This document shows positions 1 through 8,748 of a stretch of DNA of 64,000 nt, piece by piece; positions within the stretch are counted from its first letter, which is position 1, and every line of letters starts with the position of its first letter. The notes beneath the pieces were generated by a model. It was not told the origin of the DNA. It ran no database searches and saw nothing but the letters and a program-made list of their open reading frames with translations. The position numbers were made by a program, and so were the translations under genes. Where the stretch lies: NCBI GenBank assembly GCA_007741555.1, contig CP036526.1, positions 6,495,719 through 6,559,718 on the forward strand. The letters are read 5' to 3'. The DNA comes from Stieleria marina (GTDB lineage: Bacteria > Planctomycetota > Planctomycetia > Pirellulales > Pirellulaceae).

Positions 1-1
1 C

Positions 2-904
2 TACTATCTGGCAGCTGCACTGATTCGAAAACGGCTTCATGACCAAGCCGTCGAATCACTCGAGCTGGGTATTCAGCAGAATCCCAATTTCCCCGAAGCC
101 CACGCCGCTTTGGTAAAACTCTACGGGGGGCCGCTCATGAACCCACTTAAAGCGGAAGTGCATCGCGGTAAGGAAGCGGACGCGCGGGCGCGCATCGAAG
201 ACGTCAAGCAGGGCCGACTGGCCCCACTGCCCACGCAGTCGCCGCGACAGCAGGCCGCAGATGAAGCGATTGCTGAACCGCTCAGTCGGATCACGATCAA
301 CGAACACGCTGTCAAAGCGCCGCCGGAAAAGGTGATCACCATCGTTGCCGGGCTGCCGCGATCGGGCACGTCCCTGATGATGAACATGCTGAACGCAGCC
401 GGTCTGGAAATTCTGACCGACGGCCAACGCGAAGCGGATGAAGATAACCCGCGCGGCTACTTCGAGTACCTGCCTGCTACACAGCTCCGCACCAACAACG
501 ACTGGCTACCCGACGCACGCGGCAAGGCCGTGAAAATCGTGGCTCAGTTGCTGCCTTACCTGAAACGTGACGAGCAATACCGCGTGATTCTGATGGATCG
601 CTCGCTGGACGAAGTGGTGTTGTCCCAGCAAAAGATGCTCGCGCGACGGAACAACGGCAGCAAACAATCGGCCGACGCGACAGACCCGGCCGCGCTCAAG
701 CGCGCCTTTTACCAGCAACTGACCCGCGTCCGGGCCGGTCTTGAGCAACTGAAGTGCCCCGTGATGAGCGTGCCGTTTTCCTTGTGTCAAAACGCCCCCT
801 CTGACGTGGCAACACAATTGCAGGAGTTCCTTGGCACCGAACTTGACGTGCCCACAGTCGCCGCCCGGGTGGACCCCAGCCTGTACCGCAGCCGAGGCAG
901 GTAA
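2..904 (+). CDS. TPR-sulfotransferase protein, 3' part only
   Basis: This is the C-terminal part of a larger gene cut by the window edge: the frame is open from base 2, before the first in-window ATG at 110. The first ~40 residues read as a tetratricopeptide repeat (helical, with NPNFPEAHAAL). A sulfotransferase-type P-loop follows (GLPRSGTSLMMNML, near base 340), then a stretch rich in Asp and Arg typical of PAPS-dependent sulfotransferases (RVILMDRSLDEVV). In planctomycetes this arrangement is often the tail of a phosphodiesterase-TPR-sulfotransferase fusion, but the front of the protein cannot be seen. The substrate is unknown. Confidence 0.75.
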   Translation, partial: YYLAAALIRKRLHDQAVESLELGIQQNPNFPEAHAALVKLYGGPLMNPLKAEVHRGKEADARARIEDVKQGRLAPLPTQSPRQQAADEAIAEPLSRITINEHAVKAPPEKVITIVAGLPRSGTSLMMNMLNAAGLEILTDGQREADEDNPRGYFEYLPATQLRTNNDWLPDARGKAVKIVAQLLPYLKRDEQYRVILMDRSLDEVVLSQQKMLARRNNGSKQSADATDPAALKRAFYQQLTRVRAGLEQLKCPVMSVPFSLCQNAPSDVATQLQEFLGTELDVPTVAARVDPSLYRSRGR

Positions 905-1350
905 ATTGGCATTAACGCCATCCCCGAGCCATTATTGTTTTCGCTCTCGCAACAGTGGGCTTAGACTCTCCTCGTTTGACGTCGAAAGCGACCAGTAGCT
1001 AAGCCGCTCAGGCAGCATTTTGAACTGGTTACGTTGAGGATTGCCCGAGAACACGCTGTTTTCGTCACTTGAGCCAAAAAGATGAGTATTCTGAAAAAAC
1101 GGTGCTTTGTGTCGTCACTGTTTCATGCGGAATGAGTGTTTTAATAGGGTGAGGGTTCATTGTGGATGTTTTGGCAGCAAACCACCTCAATTTACATCCC
1201 AGAAAGAATCCTGAAGAAAGTCGCCTGATATCCAGCGGGCAAGTACGTATTCGCTAGGTCTCCTGGCAATGCAAAGACAGTGCTGGAGCCTATTTGTAGA
1301 CTCCCAACTTAGGAAAGCAGCAGGTTCCGGCGATGATTGGAAGCGATTGG
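905..1350. other. intergenic region, no gene seen
   Basis: About 450 bases between the sulfotransferase-like gene and the sigma factor. No ORF here has a convincing start, ribosome site or family resemblance, and I see no clear terminator hairpin. It probably holds the terminator of the upstream gene and the promoter of the sigma factor. Confidence 0.5.
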
Positions 1351-1920
1351 ATGTCTGATATTTCTGTAACTCGTCATGCGCTCGAATTTCAACGTGGAGA
1401 TGCGTCGGCAGCTCAGCAATTGTGGGTGTTCTTGCAACAACGTCTGGTGCGTCTTGCGCAACAGGAGGTCGATCGCAGGTCAACGCGAAGCTTTGATGCA
1501 GAAGATGTTGCTATTACTTCATTTGATTCGCTTTGCACTGCCATTCAGGAGGGCCGGTACGACATCGCGTCTCGAGACGAATTGTGGCGATTGCTTGCGG
1601 TTGTGACGGTCAACAAGGTCCGTCGCATGGCTCGAGACGAAAATCGCCTGTGCAGAGGTGGCGCGTTCAGGAGGAAGAGCGATGAGGTACTCGGTACGCT
1701 CGCAACACCGCAGCCAGATCCCGAAGCCGCTTTGGTGATGCAGGAAGAGTGCCAAGCGCTGCTTGCGATGCTGCCAACGAAGGAGCTTCGATTGTTAGCG
1801 TTGCTTAAGGTCGAAGGCTTCACGAATGAGGAAGTCGCCGAGCAGTTAGGCTGCACGCGTCGGGCGATTCAACGGCGACTTGTGCTCATCCGCGAGGCTT
1901 GGGCGGCGGAAGTCTTGTAG
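1351..1920 (+). CDS. ECF-family RNA polymerase sigma factor
   Basis: A 189-residue protein of the planctomycete ECF-like sigma group. The N-terminal half carries a helical region-2-like block (ALEFQRGDASAAQQLW, then RSFDAEDVAITSFDSLC). The C-terminal half has a region-4 helix-turn-helix (LRLLALLKVEGFTNEEVAEQ, then CTRRAIQRRL). I start it at ATG 1351 because GGAAG lies 7 bases upstream; an in-frame ATG at 1333 has no ribosome site. It would direct RNA polymerase to a small regulon. No anti-sigma gene is adjacent; the next gene is a cation transporter 280 bases downstream. Confidence 0.85.
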   Translation: MSDISVTRHALEFQRGDASAAQQLWVFLQQRLVRLAQQEVDRRSTRSFDAEDVAITSFDSLCTAIQEGRYDIASRDELWRLLAVVTVNKVRRMARDENRLCRGGAFRRKSDEVLGTLATPQPDPEAALVMQEECQALLAMLPTKELRLLALLKVEGFTNEEVAEQLGCTRRAIQRRLVLIREAWAAEVL

Positions 1921-2199
1921 TTGCCGCCGGCAATAACGCCGCGGCAGATCAGCTTCCTGTTACTCAAGAGGCTTGCATGTCGCCCCGAGATTCGCTGGCC
2001 TTGGCATGACCGCGATCATCCTGCGGTCACGTCTGCCATCGATGCCGAAGCCCACGCCAGCCAGTACTTATTTGCACTCGATCTAGTGCCCGCATTATTG
2101 TTGAGTTGCAGCTGACTCAATTGGACACCAGTTTGATTCCGCCGGGCCACGTGTCGTTTTGCCGGTGAGAAACAACTTTTCTCATGGAACTTCGTGCCA

Positions 2200-3156
2200 A
2201 TGCCAACTTCTAGGTCGGACCGCTCAGCCATCGAGCAACGATCATTTGTCATCGGAAAGTGGACGAATCTGCTGATGGCTGTGTTGGGCGTCGGGGCGGC
2301 GTACGCGTCGCATTCCGACGCGTTGCTGGTTGACGGCCTTTATTCGGCTGTGAACTTCGTGTCTGCCATCGTCGCGGCACGGATCAGTGCATCGGTTATT
2401 CGACCGGCGGACCGTCGTTTCCCATTTGGCTACGATGCTCACGAGGCGCTCTACGTGAAGTATCGGGCATTGATACTCTTGGGGATCACATCACTGGCCA
2501 TCTTCAGTGCTATTTCAAGAATCGCAATTTATGCAACTGGCGGTCACGTGGAAGAACTCGTGTTTGGTCCAATTTTGATCTATACGATTCTGATGACGGT
2601 ACTTTGCTTTGGCCTCTCGATGCTGCATTACTACGATTGGCATCGATCGGGGCGCACTAGCGAGTTGCTGATGATGGAGAGCAAGGCTGCTATTATCGAT
2701 GGCATCATCAGCGTAGCCGCCGGAAGCGGCTTGCTTGGTGCAATGTTCTTACGTGGCACGATGTTCCAGTTTCTTGTTCCGATATCGGATTCGATCATCG
2801 TCTTGATCGTGAGCATCGCGATTATCGGCGATCCGGTCCGCATGTTCCTTCGGTCGCTAACAGAGGTGGCGGGCGGCGCTTCAGCGCCAGAGATTTGCAG
2901 CGAAGTGGAGTCTCGTACGCGACAGCTCCTTGAAGATCGACCGTTTCAACTTCTGGATGTCGCGGTCGCAAAAATCGGACGAAGCTACCTCATCATATCC
3001 TACGTCAATCCAGATGGCGCGATTCATGCGTCGCAGGTAGACGAGCTACGCCACGAGTTTCAAGAACTGCACGCCGATCTGCTTGGCGAAGTCAAGACGG
3101 AGCTAATGATCACAGCAGAGCATCCATTTCAGGATCCTCCGGATCACCAGGGTTAA
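2200..3156 (+). CDS. CDF-type cation efflux protein with degenerate metal site
   Basis: An integral membrane protein of 318 residues with five or six hydrophobic segments and a short cytoplasmic C-terminal domain, the architecture of cation diffusion facilitators. TM2 carries SDALLVDGLYSAVN and TM5 carries MESKAAIIDGIIS. In canonical zinc CDFs these helices hold DxxxD and HxxxD. Here only the first Asp of TM2 and the Asp of TM5 line up, and the second Asp and the His are replaced. The ion may therefore not be zinc. The start is ambiguous: GTG 2194 or ATG 2200, with no strong ribosome site. Confidence 0.8.
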   Translation: MPTSRSDRSAIEQRSFVIGKWTNLLMAVLGVGAAYASHSDALLVDGLYSAVNFVSAIVAARISASVIRPADRRFPFGYDAHEALYVKYRALILLGITSLAIFSAISRIAIYATGGHVEELVFGPILIYTILMTVLCFGLSMLHYYDWHRSGRTSELLMMESKAAIIDGIISVAAGSGLLGAMFLRGTMFQFLVPISDSIIVLIVSIAIIGDPVRMFLRSLTEVAGGASAPEICSEVESRTRQLLEDRPFQLLDVAVAKIGRSYLIISYVNPDGAIHASQVDELRHEFQELHADLLGEVKTELMITAEHPFQDPPDHQG

Positions 3157-3563
3157 CTCGTCGCAACTGCGCTACGCTCATCGTCCGACCCCATTTCTTG
3201 GCCTTGCCCTCCCAGGCTGAAGCGGAAGTCCACTCCGCGATTGATCTTGAGGCTGAGCCGGACGAACCCAGGTCAAAATAATCATGGGAAACGAGCTCTC
3301 TTCTTGCCTCCCGTGTGTTGGCTAATTGCTGCGGGCGAAGGCCCACTGTTGCAAAGTGTTGGCCGAGCGAACCAGAAAATGTCGTCGCCGAGTTTGGCTT
3401 TTTTCTCACTGGGCCGTCACGTTTCGTATCCCTTCGGTGTTCTTGTTGATGGGTGTGTCGAACAAAACGTCTGATTGCTTAGAGATCGCAAAAATTCAGA
3501 CGATTGCATTCTCGTCTTCGGCCCGAATACATCCAATTGTCACATCAACGAAGCGGAGAACCA
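3157..3563. other. intergenic region upstream of the biosynthetic operon
   Basis: About 400 bases with no supportable gene; small ORFs here lack ribosome sites and family resemblance. The promoter of the operon that begins at 3564 must lie here or just inside it, but I cannot point to a reliable -35/-10 pair. Confidence 0.5.
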
Positions 3564-4757
3564 ATGGCCTCGCTAGTAGCAAATAAAAGCAAGCGTCAAC
3601 GCTATCGCTTTGACTCCGCTGCACCTGCTCATTGGCAGACCAGCAGTTATCCGGAACTCACCATGGACCGGGTGATGGTCGAATTGGGGAACAACACCCG
3701 CGACGATCTTTCTCCCATCAATTTTTGTCAGTCAGGATCATCCTTCAATCCATTTGATCATGTTGACGTTTCGCTCTCGTGTACTTCGTTAGGAAAGCAT
3801 ACGAGTTACGGTTGCGTACGTGGCGAAACGGGTTTGCGCAAAGCGATCAGCAGGTTTTATGCCGAGACACTTGACTACGCGGTAGATCCTGAGCGGATTT
3901 GTATTACCGCAGGCGCGACCGAGGCGCTGACGATTGCGTTTGCAATGCTGACGAAGCCAGGCTGCGAAGTCATATTCGCAAAGTCGCATTTCCCGCCGTT
4001 TCGATGCTTGGCCCATATGTATGGCGTGAATTGCCGGTTTGCACCCGTTAACAGTCGAAACTGTTTAGACATATCTGAGCTACCCAACCACATTACGTCT
4101 CGAACGGCTGCGATTGTCGTTAATTCACCCAGCAATCCACATGGCGCAGTCTTGACGTCCGCCGAGTTGGCCGCGATCGCAGAACTTGGTGTGCCCGTCA
4201 TCTTCGATGAAGTCTATCAACAATTGGGACTAGCCGGCGACGACGTCCCCAGCGCGATCCAGCATTCCAATCGGCACTTGATCGTGAATAGTTTTTCCAA
4301 GTCATTGTCATTGGCAGGGTATCGGGTTGGCTACCTGATTTCGCCGGAAAGCGAAACAGGCCGTGTGGTCGACGTGAAGGCAACAACAAGTTTCAGTACC
4401 TGTTCGATCAGTCAGGCTGTTGTCGAAAACCTGCTTCCTCACTGGGGTCATCTTATTTCGATACACAGGTCATTCTTGCGCAAGCGGTGGCAACAGTTTG
4501 CAACTGCTGCACAGGAGTGTGGCTTGACATTACTGGGGTCTCCTGCAGGTGGGCTCTATGGGCTATTGGATGTCTCTGAGTACGGGCGATCTTCAGCGGG
4601 CATCGCAATGGAGCTGGCACGTGAATATGCCGTCGCGGTTGCTCCTGGCGATGATTTTGGATCGCCGGATCCTCGCTACCTTCGCCTGAATTTTGCCGGT
4701 CCAAGTCAGACGATCGAGCCTGGCTTGCAGAGAATCGCTGACTGTCTGAGCAGCTAA
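3564..4757 (+). CDS. PLP-dependent class I/II aminotransferase
   Basis: A 397-residue fold-type I aminotransferase. Visible hallmarks are the PLP ring-stacking region (TAGATEALTIAF, ~115-126), NSPSNPHG (~187-194), the ring-nitrogen Asp in FDEVY (~215) and the Schiff-base lysine in SFSKSLSLAGYRVGY (K246). It is placed first in the operon, before an alpha-keto-acid methyltransferase. That position suggests it deaminates an amino acid (arginine is the favoured guess) to the keto acid, and/or re-aminates the methylated keto acid. Start ATG 3564 is chosen for GGAGA 5 bases upstream; an earlier in-frame ATG at 3504 has no such site. Confidence 0.85.
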   Translation: MASLVANKSKRQRYRFDSAAPAHWQTSSYPELTMDRVMVELGNNTRDDLSPINFCQSGSSFNPFDHVDVSLSCTSLGKHTSYGCVRGETGLRKAISRFYAETLDYAVDPERICITAGATEALTIAFAMLTKPGCEVIFAKSHFPPFRCLAHMYGVNCRFAPVNSRNCLDISELPNHITSRTAAIVVNSPSNPHGAVLTSAELAAIAELGVPVIFDEVYQQLGLAGDDVPSAIQHSNRHLIVNSFSKSLSLAGYRVGYLISPESETGRVVDVKATTSFSTCSISQAVVENLLPHWGHLISIHRSFLRKRWQQFATAAQECGLTLLGSPAGGLYGLLDVSEYGRSSAGIAMELAREYAVAVAPGDDFGSPDPRYLRLNFAGPSQTIEPGLQRIADCLSS

Positions 4758-4808
4758 TCTGTTTTGAAATCCAACGTGCATTGTCATCGTTTTTAGGGGA
4801 AAGCTTTA

Positions 4809-5930
4809 GTGTCATTAACAAGTCAAGCCGTTCGTAGTGCAGAAGCGACGACGGAGGCCTCTCGCAGCACGACACCAGGCCCGGTGTCGGGATGTGATGA
4901 TTTGCCAAGCGGATTCGAGTCTCGCCTGATTGATGCGATCCAGCCGCTGCGGTTTTTCATGCTTGCGATCAATTTGTATCAATTGTTCGAGACGGGACTT
5001 TACGACCTATTGGTTTCGGCCGGCAGTGCGTCACCGGCGGAAGCTGCGAACAGTAAGAACCTGGATGCGTCTCGCGTTGAAATATTCTTCAAGTACTTGC
5101 GGAATGAAGGTGTCCTCGAGGAAAACGACGGGGTGTTTACCGTTACCAGAAAAGGGCACGATCTGGCGGAGTCTCGGCCGTGGTACACGATGTTCGTCGG
5201 TGGGTACGCAGAAACGTTTTTGCAACTAGGCGACAAGCTACAGCTCGGGTCCGGTTTCGCGTCGCGGGATTTGGCCCAAGTGGGAAGCGGCAGTTGTGGG
5301 ATAAGCCACTACGATGCAATTCCGTTAACGCGGCGACTGATGCAGATGGTTCCAGGCGATTGTTCCCGTCTGCTGGACATGGGCTGTGGGAATGGCCTTT
5401 ACTTGGTCGAGTTCTGCAAGGCATTCCCTGAGATCGAGATGGCGGTAGGGGTCGAGCCGAGCGCTAAGAGTTGTGAAGAAGCCGCCGAGCTGATCAAAAG
5501 TCATGGCCTCCAGGATCGCGTGCAAATAGTCCACAGCCCTGCAGCCGAATTCTTAAGTTCAGACTTCGAATTCGAGCCAGATTTTGCCGTCTTTGGATTC
5601 ATACTCCACGAGATTCTGGGACAAGGTGGCGAATCAGAAATGAGGCGGTTTTTGGTGGAATTAGTGAATCGATTTCCTGATCTCAATCTCATTGTGATCG
5701 AAGTTGACAATCAAATCGACAATCCCGCTGTAATGCAGCATGGTCTCGGCCAAGCCTACTACAACCCGTACTATTTGCTGCATCCTTTTACAAACCAACG
5801 GCTGGAAACCCAGGCTTTTTGGGAGCGAATTTTCGCCGAATGTGGCTTGGCCATTCGAGCCAAAGAGTTTGCTGATTCTCGTGTCGATTCGACCGGATTG
5901 GAAGTCGGATATTTACTGCACAAAGCATGA
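4809..5930 (+). CDS. SAM-dependent C-methyltransferase, 2-ketoarginine-methyltransferase-like
   Basis: A 373-residue class I methyltransferase. Residues ~35-125 form the winged-helix dimerisation domain of small-molecule methyltransferases (FESRLIDAIQPLRFFMLAIN). SAM motif I is LLDMGCGNG at ~188-196. This resembles the family of Pseudomonas MrsA, which methylates 2-ketoarginine on the way to 3-methylarginine, and of other keto-acid beta-methyltransferases such as MppJ. Being next to an aminotransferase and an arginine-type decarboxylase fits that role, but the substrate is inferred. It starts at GTG 4809 with AGGGGA 7-8 bases upstream and shares ATGA with the next gene. Confidence 0.8.
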   Translation: MSLTSQAVRSAEATTEASRSTTPGPVSGCDDLPSGFESRLIDAIQPLRFFMLAINLYQLFETGLYDLLVSAGSASPAEAANSKNLDASRVEIFFKYLRNEGVLEENDGVFTVTRKGHDLAESRPWYTMFVGGYAETFLQLGDKLQLGSGFASRDLAQVGSGSCGISHYDAIPLTRRLMQMVPGDCSRLLDMGCGNGLYLVEFCKAFPEIEMAVGVEPSAKSCEEAAELIKSHGLQDRVQIVHSPAAEFLSSDFEFEPDFAVFGFILHEILGQGGESEMRRFLVELVNRFPDLNLIVIEVDNQIDNPAVMQHGLGQAYYNPYYLLHPFTNQRLETQAFWERIFAECGLAIRAKEFADSRVDSTGLEVGYLLHKA

Positions 5931-7492
5931 TTAACGACACCATTGTTGAGCAGACGAACTTCGCTCATTCGCAGAGAAACAAAACAAGTAGCACCATGTC
6001 GCATCCGATCGTCGGCTGGGAATCGAAGACGTCGGTTCCTAACCACAAATTCAGTGAGCTTCTTAGTTCGCGTAGTGGCCACCTCTTTTATGAAGACGTC
6101 GATCTCGCGCAGTTGTTTATGTCGGGAGAGCGATTTGTGTCCGACTTGGATACCCCATTGTCCACTCCACTCGAATTTGCTTTCCTGCCGACCATTCGCC
6201 GCAAAGTGCACGAGATGCAGCAGGTATTTGCCGACGTGATTGACGAAGTCGGCTACGGAGGTAGCTTTGAATTTGCCTTTGCCTCCAAAGCAAACACGAC
6301 GGAAAAGGTCGTGCGAACGGCGCTCGATGCTGGCGCGCACCTTGAAATGTCTTCCGCCGGGGACGTGGAAATTGCAACGCGAATGATCGATCGCAACCAT
6401 TTACCGCCGGGGCGCCAGGTTATCGCGAATGGCTTCAAGTCGTTCGGGTCAGACTATGCAAAACGGCTCGAAGGATTTCGCCGACTGCATGATGGATTGA
6501 CCGTCGTTGTGGATAGCATCTCAGAACTAAAGCACTTTTGTGAATCAGGCCTGGAGTTTGACATTGGTCTGCGACAGAAACGGATCGGGCAAAAGTCAGA
6601 AGCCGCCCTGGACGAGGTCAACTCACGGTTCGGCTTGAGTTGTGAGGACTCCGAGATTGCGGCGAAGATGATCGAGGAAGCACCAAACTTACGACTGACC
6701 ATGTATCACACCATGGTGGGCACTCAGATGCGGGATCCCAACGTCTTCGTCGATCGATTGCAAGGTGCGATGCATGCTTACGCCAAAATGCGTCAGCGGC
6801 CTCACAGCCTTTCGATTTTCAATTTTGGTGGCGGCATGCCCGTGGCGCATACATTGGAATTCGAATTTGACTATCACACACTCGCGCGATTAATGCTGAC
6901 CAATCTCCAGCAGATCTGTGGAGAATACGGTGTACCTGTCCCGAATGTTATGGGAGAATTCGGTCGCTATACGACTGCCGAACATGCGGCCTACTTCTTT
7001 AGAATTGCGAACGTAAAAGACCATGGTGCCGCTTTGCCTTGGTACATGGTTGATGGGTCAATCATGACGTCGTTTCCTGATGTCTGGGGTCTGGACGAGC
7101 ATTTCATCGTCCTGCCTCTGAACCATTTGGACCGACCATTTCAGCGTGTGCAGCTTGGCGGCATGACTTGCGACCATGACGATACCTATCCGCCGCGAGG
7201 CAGTGCGACACCCCTCTATTTGCCAACCGTTCGTCCTGGTGATGGGTTGGAGCGTGATGGTTCTGACGACCTTTTCATCGGCTTCTTCAATGTCGGTGCG
7301 TATCAAAAGATGCTGCGAGGAGTGGGGGCAGGAAAGTACTGCGTACTTCCGAGTGCGGACGAGCTTGTCATGGATTCTGGTGACTTGAATCAACTCACTT
7401 CTCATCTGATTCCTGGACAAACAATCGATGACGTTTTGGGCAGCCTCGGATACGGCCAACACGGAAGGACTTCACCCTATGAAAGGGCTTGA
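5927..7492 (+). CDS. PLP decarboxylase, arginine/ornithine/diaminopimelate type (fold III)
   Basis: A 521-residue alanine-racemase-fold decarboxylase most like biosynthetic arginine decarboxylase (SpeA), but shorter than the usual ~630. The PLP lysine is in FAFASKANTTEKV (K121). Other marks are the glycine-rich phosphate loop FNFGGGMPV, EFGRYTTAEHAAYF, and a C-terminal TCDHDDTYPPRG that matches the CDSxD catalytic-cysteine motif. It would decarboxylate arginine or a methylated or guanidino relative to the agmatine-type amine. The start codon overlaps the methyltransferase stop (ATGA) and the end overlaps the amidinotransferase start by 14 bases, so all three are translationally coupled. Confidence 0.85.
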   Translation: MINDTIVEQTNFAHSQRNKTSSTMSHPIVGWESKTSVPNHKFSELLSSRSGHLFYEDVDLAQLFMSGERFVSDLDTPLSTPLEFAFLPTIRRKVHEMQQVFADVIDEVGYGGSFEFAFASKANTTEKVVRTALDAGAHLEMSSAGDVEIATRMIDRNHLPPGRQVIANGFKSFGSDYAKRLEGFRRLHDGLTVVVDSISELKHFCESGLEFDIGLRQKRIGQKSEAALDEVNSRFGLSCEDSEIAAKMIEEAPNLRLTMYHTMVGTQMRDPNVFVDRLQGAMHAYAKMRQRPHSLSIFNFGGGMPVAHTLEFEFDYHTLARLMLTNLQQICGEYGVPVPNVMGEFGRYTTAEHAAYFFRIANVKDHGAALPWYMVDGSIMTSFPDVWGLDEHFIVLPLNHLDRPFQRVQLGGMTCDHDDTYPPRGSATPLYLPTVRPGDGLERDGSDDLFIGFFNVGAYQKMLRGVGAGKYCVLPSADELVMDSGDLNQLTSHLIPGQTIDDVLGSLGYGQHGRTSPYERA

Positions 7493-8609
7493 GATGGAAA
7501 CGCTGGAGAAGTCAGCCGTCGTTCACAGCAAGACAGATTGTCCCGTCAATTCGCACAATGAATGGGACCCGCTAGAGGAAGTCATTGTTGGCAGCGTTGA
7601 CACTGCCATGTTTCCTGGTTGGAGCCGGATCAACGAAGTGACGGTTCCTCCTGGTGAATGGGCTCGCATTGAGCGCAATGTAGGCGGAAAAGGAGTGCCG
7701 TACCCAAGCGAAATGGTTTCGCGCGCGCAAGAAGATCTTGCCGAGTTCGTGGCGATCCTCGAGGGGGAAGGTGTGGTCGTTCGGAAGGTGGACCGAACCG
7801 ATTTCTCGCGATCTTTCCAACCCCCTAGTTGGGGTGTTGATTGTGGTTTTTGTTCCGCAAATCCGCGTGACCCTTTCTTGGTCATTGGAAACGAGATTAT
7901 CGAAGCCCCCATGGCAGATCGCAGCCGATACTTCGAGGCTTGGGCCTATCGATCTTTGTTCAAGGAATACTTTCATGCAGGCGCGAAATGGACTTCGGCG
8001 CCCAAACCACAGCTTCTCGACGACCTGTACGACTCGCAATACCGCGTTCCCCAATCTGGTGAGCGGATGCGATTTATTGCCACCGAGTTCGAACCTGTGT
8101 TCGATGCCGCGGATTTCGTTCGCTGCGGTCGCGACATATTCGCTCAAAAAAGCCATGTTACAAACGACATGGGCATTATGTGGCTCCAGCGGCACTTAGG
8201 CGACGACTACCGCGTTCACATAATTGAGAGCCGCAATCCCGAAAACATCCATATCGATACGTCATTTTTGCCTCTTGCACCGGGCAAGGTGATGGTCAAT
8301 CCGGACTACGTTGACATTGATCGTCTCCCGTCTGTCCTAGACGACTGGGAAATTCTGATTCCACCCGCGCCTGTTGGCAATGCGGATCCTTTGCGCATTT
8401 GCAGCCCATGGATCAGCCTGAACGTACTCATGCTGGATCAGGATCGCATTGTCGTCGAACGCCGTCAGGAGCCTTTGATCAGGGCTTTGAAGGAATGGGG
8501 CTTTACGCCGATTCCTTGCTCGTTCGAGCACTACTTTCCTTTCATGGGATCGTTTCATTGTGCAACCTTGGACATTCGTCGCCGAGGAAAGTTGCAATCC
8601 TATTTCTAG
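7479..8609 (+). CDS. Arginine:amine amidinotransferase (AGAT family), copy 1
   Basis: A 376-residue member of the glycine amidinotransferase family, which moves the amidino group of arginine onto an amine via a Cys intermediate. The family triad is intact by alignment to human AGAT: Asp209 in FDAADF, His258 in HID and Cys361 in SFHCAT. The N-terminal CPVNSHNEWDPLEEV block is also typical. In this operon the acceptor may be an arginine-derived amine such as (methyl)agmatine rather than glycine; that is inference. Start ATG 7479 has GGAAGGA 9 bases upstream; ATG 7494 is an alternative. A close paralogue lies at 13358-14482 on the other strand. Confidence 0.9.
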   Translation: MKGLEMETLEKSAVVHSKTDCPVNSHNEWDPLEEVIVGSVDTAMFPGWSRINEVTVPPGEWARIERNVGGKGVPYPSEMVSRAQEDLAEFVAILEGEGVVVRKVDRTDFSRSFQPPSWGVDCGFCSANPRDPFLVIGNEIIEAPMADRSRYFEAWAYRSLFKEYFHAGAKWTSAPKPQLLDDLYDSQYRVPQSGERMRFIATEFEPVFDAADFVRCGRDIFAQKSHVTNDMGIMWLQRHLGDDYRVHIIESRNPENIHIDTSFLPLAPGKVMVNPDYVDIDRLPSVLDDWEILIPPAPVGNADPLRICSPWISLNVLMLDQDRIVVERRQEPLIRALKEWGFTPIPCSFEHYFPFMGSFHCATLDIRRRGKLQSYF

Positions 8610-8720
8610 TGAAGGTGAAGATCGGTGAAGAGGCGTTCCTGTCACAAATAACGCTGTCACAAATCGACAGTCGGTACGAACGCACCGCACCAAGTCCTTG
8701 CTCGCATTTCACATTTTTCG

Positions 8721-8748
8721 TTGGACCACACTATTTGGACCACACTAT
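8721..8748 (+). repeat. Perfect 14-bp tandem duplication at a gene start
   Basis: TTGGACCACACTAT occurs twice back to back (8721-8734 and 8735-8748). The second copy supplies the AT of the ATG start codon of the next gene. No purine-rich ribosome site is visible immediately upstream. Confidence 0.9.

Noticed and set aside
8399..8746. Longer N-terminus for the YqcI/YcgG protein
   Set aside because: The extra 116 residues overlap the amidinotransferase in another frame and show no family resemblance.
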